Source: Marinomonas agarivorans
Lineage (GTDB): Bacteria; Pseudomonadota; Gammaproteobacteria; Pseudomonadales; Marinomonadaceae
Direction of reading: 5' to 3'
DNA: 64,000 nt
Assembly: GCA_002173415.2 (NCBI GenBank)
Contig: NHNK02000012.1
Location: 45,403-109,402 of the forward strand
In this document: positions 8,405 through 16,440 of the stretch, one piece after another
Position numbering within the stretch: position 1 is the first letter of the stretch
Layout: each line of letters opens with the position of its first letter
The notes under the pieces: generated by a model
The model's input: only the letters and a program-made list of their open reading frames with translations
Told to the model about the DNA's origin: nothing
Databases searched by the model: none
Program-made: the position numbers and the translations under genes

Positions 8405-8428
8405 ACCCTTATTCATAATAAGGGTTTA
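8405..8428 (+). terminator. Hairpin after fic, weak terminator
   Basis: A perfect 9-bp stem ACCCTTATT / AATAAGGGT with a 3-base loop is followed by only three T. It lies about 115 bases after the fic stop. Confidence 0.5.
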
Positions 8429-8626
8429 ACAGCAAATAAACCGTGATTTGCTCAAGTCCACTGTGTCTGGATATGGCATTAGTAGCATTCATGAACAAAA
8501 TGGGGAGGCGCGCCCTGTTACGTTACTTGATAAGTGCGTTACTTGATGAGAGCCCAATCAGGCGATACACTGTGCACCTTCCTTAACCTAATTCATTATT
8601 ACGCTTAGCAGGACTAGTCAGCCATC
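8429..8626. other. Intergenic gap before metX
   Basis: With 8289-8428 this makes a 338-base gap without a supported gene. It holds the motif pair and hairpin listed separately, plus a short direct repeat GTTACTTGAT at about 8522 and 8540. I see no recognisable riboswitch or promoter. Confidence 0.5.
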
Positions 8627-9826
8627 ATGCCGGACGTCATTCCAGCCGATTCAGTAGGTATTGTTTCCCCTAAGATCGCTCAATTCGATCAAGCTTTACA
8701 GTTAGCCTGCGGCAGAACATTGGCACAGTACCAACTTGTTTATGAAACCTATGGCACACTGAATGCAGAGAAATCCAACGCTATTTTGATTTGCCATGCA
8801 TTAAGTGGTGACCATCATGCGGCTGGCTACCACAGCATGGAAGATAAGAAGCCCGGTTGGTGGGACAGTGCCATTGGCCCTGATAAGCCAATTGATACCA
8901 ACCACTTCTTTGTTGTATCACTAAATAATCTAGGTGGCTGTTGCGGTAGTACAGGTCCGACCAGCATCAACCCAGATACCCAACAACAATGGGGCGCAGA
9001 CTTCCCAATGGTCACGGTGGAAGATTGGGTAGAAAGTCAGACCAGACTGGCCGATTTACTAGGAATTGAATGCTTTGCTGCCATTGTTGGTGGTAGCCTT
9101 GGCGGCATGCAGGTTCAACATTGGAGTATTACCCATCCAAATCGTCTTAAAGCCGCTATTGTGATCGCGTCTGCCCCAAAAATTTCCACGCAAAATATTG
9201 CCTTTAATGAAGTGGCTCGCCAGTCCATTCGTCGTGATCCTCACTTTTACGATGGCGATTATGCCAGCCAAGACACGGTACCCGCTAACGGCCTCGGTTT
9301 GGCTCGCATGCTTGGCCATATTACCTATTTATCAACCGATTCCTTGGGGAAAAAGTTTGGCCGTAAAATGCGACATGACCATTATCAATACAACTATGAT
9401 ATTGAATTTGAAGTAGAAAGTTACTTACGTTATCAAGGGGAAGCCTTCACCCGCCGTTTCGATGCCAATACCTATATGTTAATGACCAAAGCATTAGATT
9501 ATTTTGACCCTGCGGCAAAGACCAATGGCGACCTTGCGAAGGCGCTGGCACCAGCGACCTGTGAATTCCTCTTGGTGTCGTTTACAACAGATTGGCGCTT
9601 CCCACCAGAGCGCAGTGAAGAAATCGTCAATGCCCTAATCAAGGCTGGTAAACATGTGAGTTACGCCAAAATTGAAGCAAGTGAAGGGCACGATGCGTTT
9701 TTGTTCCCACTGCCAAGGTACATGGCAGCATTACGTGGTTTTCTTGATCGCACGAAACAGCGTCTTAACCTGTTGGAAAACACCACAGCTCACCTAACGT
9801 CAGGAGAGAAGCACCATGCGCGCTGA
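8627..9826 (+). CDS. metX: Homoserine O-acyltransferase MetX
   Basis: A 399-residue alpha/beta-hydrolase-fold enzyme that acylates L-homoserine, the first committed step to methionine. The oxyanion region is [10 protein letters not shown]. The nucleophile is S157 in GGSLGGMQ, with D318 ([10 protein letters not shown]) and H351 (EGHDAF) completing the triad. [12 protein letters not shown] is a family signature. Overlap with metW (11 bases) is the arrangement found in many proteobacteria whose MetX prefers succinyl-CoA. The acyl donor cannot be fixed by eye, so acetyl- versus succinyltransferase stays open. An AGGA lies about 14 bases before the ATG. Confidence 0.93.
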   Translation: MPDVIPADSVGIVSPKIAQFDQALQLACGRTLAQYQLVYETYGTLNAEKSNAILICHALSGDHHAAGYHSMEDKKPGWWDSAIGPDKPIDTNHFFVVSLNNLGGCCGSTGPTSINPDTQQQWGADFPMVTVEDWVESQTRLADLLGIECFAAIVGGSLGGMQVQHWSITHPNRLKAAIVIASAPKISTQNIAFNEVARQSIRRDPHFYDGDYASQDTVPANGLGLARMLGHITYLSTDSLGKKFGRKMRHDHYQYNYDIEFEVESYLRYQGEAFTRRFDANTYMLMTKALDYFDPAAKTNGDLAKALAPATCEFLLVSFTTDWRFPPERSEEIVNALIKAGKHVSYAKIEASEGHDAFLFPLPRYMAALRGFLDRTKQRLNLLENTTAHLTSGEKHHAR

Positions 9827-10406
9827 TTTAGAGATCATTAACGAATGGATTAAGCCAAATAGTCGTGTATTGGATTTAGGCTGCGGTCAAGGCGAATTAC
9901 TACAACACCTGATTGACCATAAAAATGTGCAAGGTTATGGATTGGAAATTGATCCAGAAAACATCAATACCTGTATAGAAAAAGGCATTCCCGTTTTGGA
10001 TCAGGATCTAGACGATGGCATAGATAATTTTGAAAACGCAAGTTTTGACATGGTGATTATGACCCACGCATTACAGCAATTCAGGCGTCCCGATTTACTC
10101 TTGAATGAAATGTTACGAGTGGGCAAAGAGTGCATTATTACTTTTCCAAATTTTGGTCACTGGCGTAACCGCATCCACTTAGGTTTAAAAGGTCGCATGC
10201 CGGTATCCGAGTTTTTACCTTATAATTGGTATGACACGCCAAACATTCACTTTTGTACCTTTAATGATTTCGAAATACTTTGCCGAGAACATAACATTAA
10301 CATAGTGCAATCCGCCGCGGTTGACAGCAAACTCCGCAATCATTGGTGGCTTAATGCACTCCCAAATTTACTGAGCGAAACGGCGATTTTTCACGTTAGT
10401 AGGTAA
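9816..10406 (+). CDS. metW: Methionine biosynthesis protein MetW
   Basis: A 196-residue class I SAM-methyltransferase-like protein. [17 protein letters not shown] is motif I; later [33 protein letters not shown] and FCTFNDF are MetW signatures. It is needed with MetX for homoserine acylation in several proteobacteria; a methyltransferase reaction has not been shown for most members. A strong AGGAGAG precedes the ATG inside metX, so the pair is coupled. Confidence 0.93.
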   Translation: MRADLEIINEWIKPNSRVLDLGCGQGELLQHLIDHKNVQGYGLEIDPENINTCIEKGIPVLDQDLDDGIDNFENASFDMVIMTHALQQFRRPDLLLNEMLRVGKECIITFPNFGHWRNRIHLGLKGRMPVSEFLPYNWYDTPNIHFCTFNDFEILCREHNINIVQSAAVDSKLRNHWWLNALPNLLSETAIFHVSR

Positions 10407-10419
10407 AGAGAGGAAAAAC

Positions 10420-10857
10420 ATGAAGAACATTATTTACTCCGTCATACTCACTTTTTTCACCATCACCCCTGTTATGGCAGATGAAGCAAAATTTGGCGAT
10501 TACACCCTCAACTACACAGTATTTGAGTCCACATTTCTACAACCCAACATTGCGCAGCAATATGGGTTCACCCGCAGTAAAAACAAAGGGCTACTCAATG
10601 TCGCACTGATTAAAGAACGATCAGGCAAATTACCCCTATCTGTGCCAGCGGTTGTCACTGCGAAAGTACGAAATTTGCTGGGCCAAATTGTGACACTGGA
10701 ATTCACCACCATCAAAGAAGGCGACGCCATTTATTACATAGCGCCTTTTAGCAAAACAGACGATGAAATTCTAAAGTTTGAAATCACGGCTCGACTCAAT
10801 GCCAATAGCCCAGCCATGACAGTCAACACCCAAAAACACCTTTACGTTGACCGATAA
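10420..10857 (+). CDS. DUF4426 family periplasmic protein
   Basis: A 145-residue protein with a signal peptide (MKNIIYSVILTFFTITPVMA, cleavage likely after VMA). The mature part begins DEAKFGDYTLNYTVFESTFL and contains IAQQYGFTRSKNKGLLNVAL, typical of DUF4426 proteins encoded after metW. It is predicted to be a small beta-rich periplasmic domain. The function is unknown. It is 13 bases after metW and 9 bases before rdgB, clearly in the same operon. Confidence 0.85.
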   Translation: MKNIIYSVILTFFTITPVMADEAKFGDYTLNYTVFESTFLQPNIAQQYGFTRSKNKGLLNVALIKERSGKLPLSVPAVVTAKVRNLLGQIVTLEFTTIKEGDAIYYIAPFSKTDDEILKFEITARLNANSPAMTVNTQKHLYVDR

Positions 10858-10866
10858 GAGAGCATT

Positions 10867-11475
10867 ATGATGAAAAATACCATTGTTCTTGCCAGTGATA
10901 ACGCCGGTAAAATCCAAGAATTCAACGAAATGCTGCATGAGCTAGGCATCGAAGTAAAACCACAAGGCGAATTTAACGTTACCGAAGCAGAGGAAACAGG
11001 CCTAACCTTTATTGAAAATGCCATCCTCAAAGCACGTAACGCCTGTGCACAAACTGGCCTACCAGCAATTGGCGATGACTCAGGCATTGAAGTGGATTAT
11101 TTGCAAGGCGCACCAGGTATTTATTCAGCACGTTTTGCAGGCGAGCACGGCAACAATGCGGCCAACAATGATTTGCTGCTGGAAAAAATGCAAGGTGTCC
11201 CAACGGAACAAAGGAGCGCTCGCTTTCAGTGTGTACTTGCCTTTATGCGCCACGAAAACGACCCAACCCCACTCGTCTTTCAAGGCACGTGGGAAGGCTC
11301 GATTCTAACCGAAATTCAAGGCAAACACGGCTTTGGTTATGACCCAGTCTTTTATGTGGCAGACCGAGATTGCAGTGCCGCCATGTTAACCAAAGACGAA
11401 AAAAACAGCCTTAGCCACCGCTCTATTGCCCTAAAACAACTGTTAGACGCCTTGCGCACTCGTGATCTTTTATGA
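10867..11475 (+). CDS. rdgB: XTP/dITP pyrophosphatase, RdgB/HAM1 family
   Basis: A 202-residue enzyme that removes non-canonical purine nucleoside triphosphates. Signatures are IVLASDNAGKIQEFNEML at the start, FIENAILKARNA, GLPAIGDDSGIEVDYL (catalytic acidic pair), GAPGIYSARFAG, and GFGYDPVFYV. A second ATG directly follows the first, so the start could be 10870. The stop overlaps hemW by 4 bases (ATGA). Gene order metW-DUF4426-rdgB-hemW is common in gammaproteobacteria. Confidence 0.95.
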   Translation: MMKNTIVLASDNAGKIQEFNEMLHELGIEVKPQGEFNVTEAEETGLTFIENAILKARNACAQTGLPAIGDDSGIEVDYLQGAPGIYSARFAGEHGNNAANNDLLLEKMQGVPTEQRSARFQCVLAFMRHENDPTPLVFQGTWEGSILTEIQGKHGFGYDPVFYVADRDCSAAMLTKDEKNSLSHRSIALKQLLDALRTRDLL

Positions 11476-12662
11476 CACCAGAGCAAAATACGCCAAAGGT
11501 TGATTTGCTACCGCCTTTGAGTCTTTACATACATCTGCCTTGGTGTGTTAAAAAGTGCCCCTATTGCGATTTTAATTCCCATCAAGCCGATCGTTTCACT
11601 CACAATAACGCCCTACCAGAGCAAGACTATCTAAAACAGCTTTTATCGGACCTCGAGGTCGATAAGCCGTATGTGCAAGGCCGCCCAATAAAAAGCATTT
11701 TTTTTGGTGGCGGGACACCCAGCTTAATGAGCGCCGACTTTTACTATCAACTGATGGCTGAACTGCAACAAACTTTAACCTTTTGCGATGATATAGAGAT
11801 CACCATGGAAGCCAATCCTGGCACCTTTGAACAAGAGAAGTTTCGCCACTTTCGCCAAGCAGGTATTAACCGCTTATCGATTGGCATTCAAAGTTTTCAG
11901 CCAAACCTGTTAACAACCCTAGGAAGAATCCACAACCGCGACGAAGCCATTCGCGCTGTGGATAAATCTCGCCAAGCGGGCTTCGATAATATCAACATTG
12001 ACTTGATGCATGGCCTCCCCGATCAATCCATAGAGCAAGCAATGGCAGATTTAACGACAGCCATTGATTTGCAGCCAGAACATCTCTCTTGGTATCAATT
12101 AACGATTGAGCCTAATACCGAGTTTTTTCGCCGGCCACCCACCTTACCTGCGGATCAGATATTGTGGGATATTCAAGATGCGGGGCAGACGTTGCTAGCG
12201 CAAAAAGGCTATCGACATTACGAAGTCTCTGCCTATGCACAAGCAAATAAGCAGGCGCAACATAACCTGAATTACTGGCGTTTTGGCGATTATTTAGGCT
12301 TAGGTGCAGGTGCTCATGGCAAAATCACCTTAGCGGATGGACAACTATTTCGCACCCGAAAAACACGGCATCCAAACCATTACCTGCAAACATTGCCAGA
12401 GTCATTAACGATCAAAGACGCCATATTAACCGACGACATGCCATTAGAATTTATGATGAATCGATTGCGACTGTTTGAATCTTTTGCCTTGACCGACTAT
12501 GAGTTATTTTGCCAGCAAGCCATTCCAGAGACGCTACTCACTCAATTAAATCGTGCCGTCGAAATGGGCTTACTTGCTAAAACAGATTGGGAGAAACAAC
12601 AAATCATGACAACGGAAAAAGGCAAGCAATTCTTGAATGAACTCCTAGAGTTATTCGTATAA
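11472..12662 (+). CDS. hemW: Heme chaperone HemW (radical SAM)
   Basis: A 396-residue radical SAM protein. C25, C29 and C32 in WCVKKCPYCDF form the CxxxCxxC cluster site, with Phe after the third Cys-Asp as in HemW rather than HemN. FFGGGTPSLM binds SAM; EITMEANPGT, RLSIGIQSF and NIDLMHGLP follow. HemW proteins bind heme and deliver it to respiratory enzymes instead of oxidising coproporphyrinogen. The C-terminus ends TTEKGKQFLNELLELFV, and a diverged second copy of this end lies 0.8 kb downstream (13419-13597). Confidence 0.94.
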   Translation: MTPEQNTPKVDLLPPLSLYIHLPWCVKKCPYCDFNSHQADRFTHNNALPEQDYLKQLLSDLEVDKPYVQGRPIKSIFFGGGTPSLMSADFYYQLMAELQQTLTFCDDIEITMEANPGTFEQEKFRHFRQAGINRLSIGIQSFQPNLLTTLGRIHNRDEAIRAVDKSRQAGFDNINIDLMHGLPDQSIEQAMADLTTAIDLQPEHLSWYQLTIEPNTEFFRRPPTLPADQILWDIQDAGQTLLAQKGYRHYEVSAYAQANKQAQHNLNYWRFGDYLGLGAGAHGKITLADGQLFRTRKTRHPNHYLQTLPESLTIKDAILTDDMPLEFMMNRLRLFESFALTDYELFCQQAIPETLLTQLNRAVEMGLLAKTDWEKQQIMTTEKGKQFLNELLELFV

Positions 12663-12790
12663 AGTAAAAAAACAACAGATGGCGATCATTGTCGCAACTC
12701 ACTCCCCGTTATTTACTTAATTTCACTGTTGTTATATAGAATATAGTTATATCATCAAAAGAACCTATTGGTTTTTTTAAAAGGATAGTT

Positions 12791-13402
12791 ATGGTTGGGC
12801 AACAAACAAAAATCCTCACAATAAAAGATCAAATTGCCAAGCAATTGCGCACAGATATCATCTCTGGGGCTATTCCTCCCGCCACCAAACTAAAAGAACA
12901 AGAACTCGCTACGCGTTTCGGTATTTCCCGCGGGCCAATTAGAGAAGTGATTTTACAGCTCACTAAAGAAGGCTTACTAGTATCAAAAAATAATTGTGGC
13001 GCCTCGGTTAATACGGTTTTAGAACCTAAGATGCAAACCTTAATGATTGCCTTGCGCCTGCAAATTGAACGTTTTGCCATAGAACAATTGCAAGACAAAC
13101 TGACAGAACAAGACTTTGATGCCCTAGAAAGTATTTTGCACGAACTGCAAGCGGCCTTTGACCAAGAAGATTTTACCGCCGTTACCAAACAAGACATTGC
13201 GTTCCACTATTATTTAGTCGAAAAAGCTGGCGGCGATGAACTGATTAATATTTGGTACCCTTACATCATGCGCATGCGATTAAATTATAAACGTGTTAGC
13301 TGTAGTGACGTCTGCGTGCAAGAACACAGAGACATCCTCAACGCCTTACGCAAAGGCGATACCACCGCTGCCATAAACGCCATTCAAGCCAACGTAAAAT
13401 AA
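12791..13402 (+). CDS. GntR-family transcriptional regulator, FCD (FadR-like) type
   Basis: A 203-residue regulator. The winged helix-turn-helix is residues 10-75: IAKQLRTDIISGAIPPATKL, then ELATRFGISRGPIREVILQL. The C-terminal FCD ligand domain spans about 80-203, with the R-x-E start (LRLQIERFAIEQL) and metal-ligand-like DIAFHYYLVEKAG and CVQEHRDILNAL. The ligand is unknown. An AAGGATAG precedes the ATG. The gene stands alone between hemW and a hemW relic, so target genes are not obvious. Confidence 0.88.
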   Translation: MVGQQTKILTIKDQIAKQLRTDIISGAIPPATKLKEQELATRFGISRGPIREVILQLTKEGLLVSKNNCGASVNTVLEPKMQTLMIALRLQIERFAIEQLQDKLTEQDFDALESILHELQAAFDQEDFTAVTKQDIAFHYYLVEKAGGDELINIWYPYIMRMRLNYKRVSCSDVCVQEHRDILNALRKGDTTAAINAIQANVK

Positions 13403-13418
13403 GACAGATCGACACAAC

Positions 13419-13597
13419 TATCGTGATAACGTCTTTTGGATATTTCAAGAACAAGGGCAAGTATTACTGGCTCAATATGGCTATGCTCAATACGAAGTCT
13501 CTGCCAACAAACATTCCTGAGTGTCTAACCAAAACAAGTGAATACCACAGAAAAAGGGAAGTTGTTTTTGAATGAACTGTTAGAATTGTTTTTGTAG
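13419..13597 (+). pseudogene. hemW: Second, degenerate hemW 3' end
   Basis: One frame reads DNVFWIFQEQGQVLLAQYGY then AQYEVSA before a stop at about 13518; compare intact HemW ADQILWDIQDAGQTLLAQKG and YEVSA. Another frame near the end reads TTEKGKLFLNELLELFL-stop; compare TTEKGKQFLNELLELFV in HemW. The part between is deleted and substitutions are many, so it is not a fresh copy. It marks either an old hemW replaced by another, or the right edge of an insertion that carried the GntR gene. Confidence 0.8.
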
Positions 13598-13627
13598 TGA
13601 TATTAGCAATAAATAAGAAGCAATGCT

Positions 13628-14398
13628 TTATGAAAAAAGCTTATTCATATCAATACCATACCCAGCTGCTTTCATTTCTCTAGCAACATCTACGTCCCAG
13701 TTTTCATTTGAAATATATACCATACCGCTAATATCATTAGGTAATTCCACACCTTCTGTAACTAACGGTACTACATTTTCACGGCCAATCTTACCCATCA
13801 AGTAACCATGTTCAAAAACTACATTTTGTCTAGCTCTAGCCTTCAGTTGACCAACATCTGTTTTTACACTGCCCACATCGTCGGGTGTATATAAAACTAT
13901 TGCGAATCCGACATCAGAGTATTCTTCAATTTTCTCTATTATTGTTTTTCCTCCGCTCGCTTGTTCATGAAGAATAATGGCTTCAAAGCCTAGTTTTTCT
14001 AGAAACCTTGCAGTCCTTACTTTTGCCTCGCCATCATGACCATGAACAATAAATACTTTATTGTTTTTAATAGAATTGACTTGATCAACAGATTCTTTTT
14101 CGATATTAGGAGTAGAGTACGAAATATCTTCGATCATAGTATCGATTAAGTTTATAATTTTTTGCTTTCCTGATTCCCACGCTTCTTTTTGTTGTCTACT
14201 AAAGTCAACTCCAGTCATAGCCATACCGAAACTAAAACGAATTCTACTTAAGTCAGTCAAGTATCTAGATTCACTACCAAAGAATTTGCTAATGAGCATT
14301 CTTCCCCGACGCTTTATACGATCACGATGATTATTATCTTCATACGTTAAAGCAGCTACATCCTGTTTGAACTCCTGAAATATTTTTTCACTATCCAT
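13628..14398 (-). CDS. TIR-like (CAP12/Pycsar-type) nucleotide-binding effector
   Basis: A 256-residue protein. The N-terminal 100 residues are helical and charged, unknown to me. From residue 114 it reads NKVFIVHGHDGEAKVRTARF, LEKLGFEAIILHEQASGGKT, IIEKIEEYSDVGFAIVLYTP and DD, then RARQNVVFEHGYLMGKIGR. This is the predicted nucleotide-binding TIR-like domain (PF10137) also found in CBASS and Pycsar effectors, where it degrades NAD+ when triggered. E155 is a candidate catalytic Glu. No cyclase gene is adjacent, so the trigger is unknown. Base composition is lower in GC than its neighbours. Its closest partner is the MNT-HEPN gene 61 bases upstream on the same strand. Confidence 0.82.
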   Translation of the reverse strand: MDSEKIFQEFKQDVAALTYEDNNHRDRIKRRGRMLISKFFGSESRYLTDLSRIRFSFGMAMTGVDFSRQQKEAWESGKQKIINLIDTMIEDISYSTPNIEKESVDQVNSIKNNKVFIVHGHDGEAKVRTARFLEKLGFEAIILHEQASGGKTIIEKIEEYSDVGFAIVLYTPDDVGSVKTDVGQLKARARQNVVFEHGYLMGKIGRENVVPLVTEGVELPNDISGMVYISNENWDVDVAREMKAAGYGIDMNKLFS

Positions 14399-14459
14399 AA
14401 TACCTACTCACTTAATCAATTTAGCTTCTGTTCATAATAGTTTTCTTGTTCTATAACCA

Positions 14460-15371
14460 TCAACTTCCATAACTCTCTATCCTAGCCTTACACGTGGCTT
14501 CGGTAATGCGTTGCAGTTTTTCGACCTCATCCGCGAGGTAGTTAAGTTCATCTAAAGTGATGGAGTAATGCTCTGAGTAACGGCCGTCAACGTAGGCACG
14601 TTTGAGCAGTTGGAAGCTGCGGCGGTGGTCTTTGTTGTCCGCAGGAAAAAGAGTGGCGAATTCAGGGTTTTGTTGCGCACAGAGGGAACGTAGGTGCTCA
14701 ATATTATGGGTTCTGGGTAAGTAGTTAGTACACACCAACAAGGTGCAGGCGAAGAAGCGTTCTGTGGCTTGGTGCAGTTCAAACGCGGCTTTTTTTAATT
14801 TACCTCTATCTCGATCGAACACAAATGTTTCAAAGAAATCGGTGGCACTTTCAAACCATTGATCCCAGTGTTTATTGGCAATGGCAAGTTGCTCTTCTCT
14901 GGGCAAATTATGGGATTGCGCCAGTTCCTTCCCTGCGACACTGTACAACTCAATGCCTTCATCCCGAATGTCGGTGAAAAAGTAGTGGCCTTGGTGCAGC
15001 ATGTTATTCATATCCGCAAGGGTGTGCACGATCAACCCCAATGGCGCGGTGACTTTACGGGCCACCTTGTCTTCTACCGCTTGCCATACGTCGTACTCTT
15101 CCACCAGCGCCTCGTTATTGACGAGCACCAAAATATCGTAATCACTCACATAGCCATTGGCAGGATCGTCGACCCATGTGCCTTTGGCGTGACTACCAAA
15201 CAAAATGATTTTATGAATACGGTAGTTGGTCTTGCTGCCCGTTTTGCTCCCCACAAATGCATCCAACACATCCCGTATCGTAATAGCGATGGTGTCGATC
15301 TCTTGCAGCTTGCGTTCTGTTAGCGATTTGAGGGATGTTGAACTTGATGAGTAATCCAGTAATGTTTTCAT
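14460..15371 (-). CDS. Nucleotidyltransferase (MNT) - HEPN fusion protein
   Basis: A 303-residue protein. The nucleotidyltransferase domain (about 20-150) has IILFGSHAKGTWVDDP (GSxAxG at 59-64) and SDYDILVLV with acidic D77 and D79. The C-terminal HEPN domain (about 170-290) has FELHQATERFFACTLLVCTN, RTHNIEHLRSLC and KRAYVDGRYSEHYSIT. MNT and HEPN domains are usually encoded by separate genes of a toxin-antitoxin pair, where MNT adds AMP to silence the HEPN RNase; here they are joined. A GAAGGAAG sits upstream of the chosen ATG. It may form a defence unit with the TIR-like gene downstream. Confidence 0.85.
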   Translation of the reverse strand: MKTLLDYSSSSTSLKSLTERKLQEIDTIAITIRDVLDAFVGSKTGSKTNYRIHKIILFGSHAKGTWVDDPANGYVSDYDILVLVNNEALVEEYDVWQAVEDKVARKVTAPLGLIVHTLADMNNMLHQGHYFFTDIRDEGIELYSVAGKELAQSHNLPREEQLAIANKHWDQWFESATDFFETFVFDRDRGKLKKAAFELHQATERFFACTLLVCTNYLPRTHNIEHLRSLCAQQNPEFATLFPADNKDHRRSFQLLKRAYVDGRYSEHYSITLDELNYLADEVEKLQRITEATCKARIESYGS

Positions 15372-15481
15372 AATAGTGTGCGCAGCTTCCTTTCTAGCGT
15401 AAATCTTGGCAAAAAAACACATTGAGAAAACCCATAATAACGCAAGTGCTTTGGCGTTGGTATATCCTGCAAGGCCAACTG

Positions 15482-15556
15482 TTGCTTGATGACTTGTTGC
15501 TTGGTGATTTATTACTTGGCGGTTTGTTGCTTGACGACTTATTGCTTAACCGACTC
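15482..15556. repeat. Five tandem 15-bp units over the DUF6435 gene end
   Basis: Five adjacent 15-base units: TTGCTTGATGACTTG, TTGCTTGGTGATTTA, TTACTTGGCGGTTTG, TTGCTTGACGACTTA and TTGCTTAACCGACTC. The last two include the stop codon and final codons of the minus-strand DUF6435 gene (stop at 15539-15541). Confidence 0.85.
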
Positions 15557-15718
15557 TTCCAACTCTTCCAGTTGCAGCCTCACCGCTTCGGCCTGAGCAG
15601 TGAGCTCTGAATACAGCATAATATTGCCATTACGCTGGGCCTGCATTGCTTGCTCAAGCAAGTGATCATATTCTTTGGATAATTTTTTGGTTGGATCGGA
15701 TTTTAAAAAAGAAAACAT
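15539..15718 (-). CDS. DUF6435 family small protein
   Basis: A 59-residue protein: MFSFLKSDPTKKLSKEYDHL, then LEQAMQAQRNGNIMLYSELT, then AQAEAVRLQLEELEESVKQ. The MFSFLKSDP opening and AMQAQRNGNI are characteristic of this small gammaproteobacterial family; the body is a predicted two-helix coiled coil. The function is unknown. A perfect AGGAGG lies 4 bases before the ATG. The stop falls in a 15-bp tandem repeat, so the C-terminal length is likely to vary between strains. Confidence 0.85.
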   Translation of the reverse strand: MFSFLKSDPTKKLSKEYDHLLEQAMQAQRNGNIMLYSELTAQAEAVRLQLEELEESVKQ

Positions 15719-15760
15719 TTAACCTCCTACATTTAACCTCTTAATAAAGGGGTTATTCTC

Positions 15761-15895
15761 TCAGTAACGTTTTCTATCCATACGAGTCTCAAGCCAATTC
15801 AGATTACGTTTAAAAGCCTTATCATCTTGATTAAGCAGGCTGTCAGGCAAGGTGCTCTTTACTCGTAAGCGCCAATTAAACCCCAGTCTATCCAT
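15761..15895 (-). CDS. Small hypothetical ORF, possible gene remnant
   Basis: A 44-codon frame: MDRLGFNWRLRVKSTLPDSL, LNQDDKAFKRNLNWLETRMD, RKRY-stop. The residue mix looks like real protein, and the frame stays open five codons upstream of the ATG (WDWKA) before a stop. No ribosome site is obvious and I do not recognise the family. It may be the tail of a decayed gene. Confidence 0.35.
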   Translation of the reverse strand: MDRLGFNWRLRVKSTLPDSLLNQDDKAFKRNLNWLETRMDRKRY

Positions 15896-16032
15896 TGCCT
15901 TCCAATCCCACTACAGTGCTTTTTTTGCAGATTGAAAGGTGAGTCTATGACCAAGCGGGCAAAAGCAGCGTGGCAGTCTCTTCTTGAGGCGTTTGCCGTA
16001 AGTGGACAGTATCGGTGAAGCAATGCCGTTCG
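15896..16032. other. Intergenic remainder
   Basis: No gene supported here. GTGAGTCTATGACCAAGCGG near 15943 resembles a gene start on the plus strand, but the frame closes within about 25 codons (TKRAKAAWQSLLEAFAVSGQ). Confidence 0.4.
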
Positions 16033-16440
16033 TTATTGGTTCGCGTCCCTAAAGCGTTTCAATTCGTCGGTTAGCCAAGCATTACTCTTTACGGCTGGGA
16101 CGCCATGACAATGAATTTTATAAAACTTACCTGAGAAGCTACTTTTGGTCGCGGCGTATTCGATAAAATCTTCTGCTGTGGCAATATCATCAATAAAGTA
16201 ATCGTATTTTTTCTTGATGTGGTTAACCGCCGCAGTTGCATCATGCAGTGTGCCATTGCGTTCATATTGGCATTCTGTTGTGGCTACAAAGCTCAATAAA
16301 TGGTCAATTTCGGCTTGTGGCGTGCTGGCGTAGGCGGTTGAAAAAATTGCCAAACCGCCTAGTGAGTAGGCAATCAGTAACTTTGCTAAGCCGATTGGCG
16401 TGGGTATTGGTCGTTTTATTGCGGATAGCATCAAGGGCAA
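16033..16440 (-). CDS. DUF5329 family exported protein
   Basis: A 135-residue protein. An N-terminal hydrophobic stretch (LAKLLIAYSLGGLAIFSTAYA) ends in a likely signal-peptidase site after AYA. The mature part has AEIDHLLSFVATTECQYERN, then KKKYDYF, EDFIEYAATKSSFSGKFYKI and HCHG, which are features of DUF5329. Two conserved Cys could form a disulfide. The function is unknown. Its start overlaps the 3' end of the LacI-type gene by 10 bases, so it is probably the last gene of the alpha-glucoside operon transcript. Confidence 0.75.
   Translation of the reverse strand: MPLMLSAIKRPIPTPIGLAKLLIAYSLGGLAIFSTAYASTPQAEIDHLLSFVATTECQYERNGTLHDATAAVNHIKKKYDYFIDDIATAEDFIEYAATKSSFSGKFYKIHCHGVPAVKSNAWLTDELKRFRDANQ

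Noticed and set aside
8305-8418. Short plus-strand frame MNAKQAHCHLRGKNTSMDTH and onward after fic
   Set aside because: No ribosome site or family likeness; it runs over GACACCCAC motifs and into a hairpin.
8429-8626. Possible SAM riboswitch before metX
   Set aside because: No conserved SAM-I, SAM-II or SAM/SAH core could be matched by eye; only a short direct repeat was seen.
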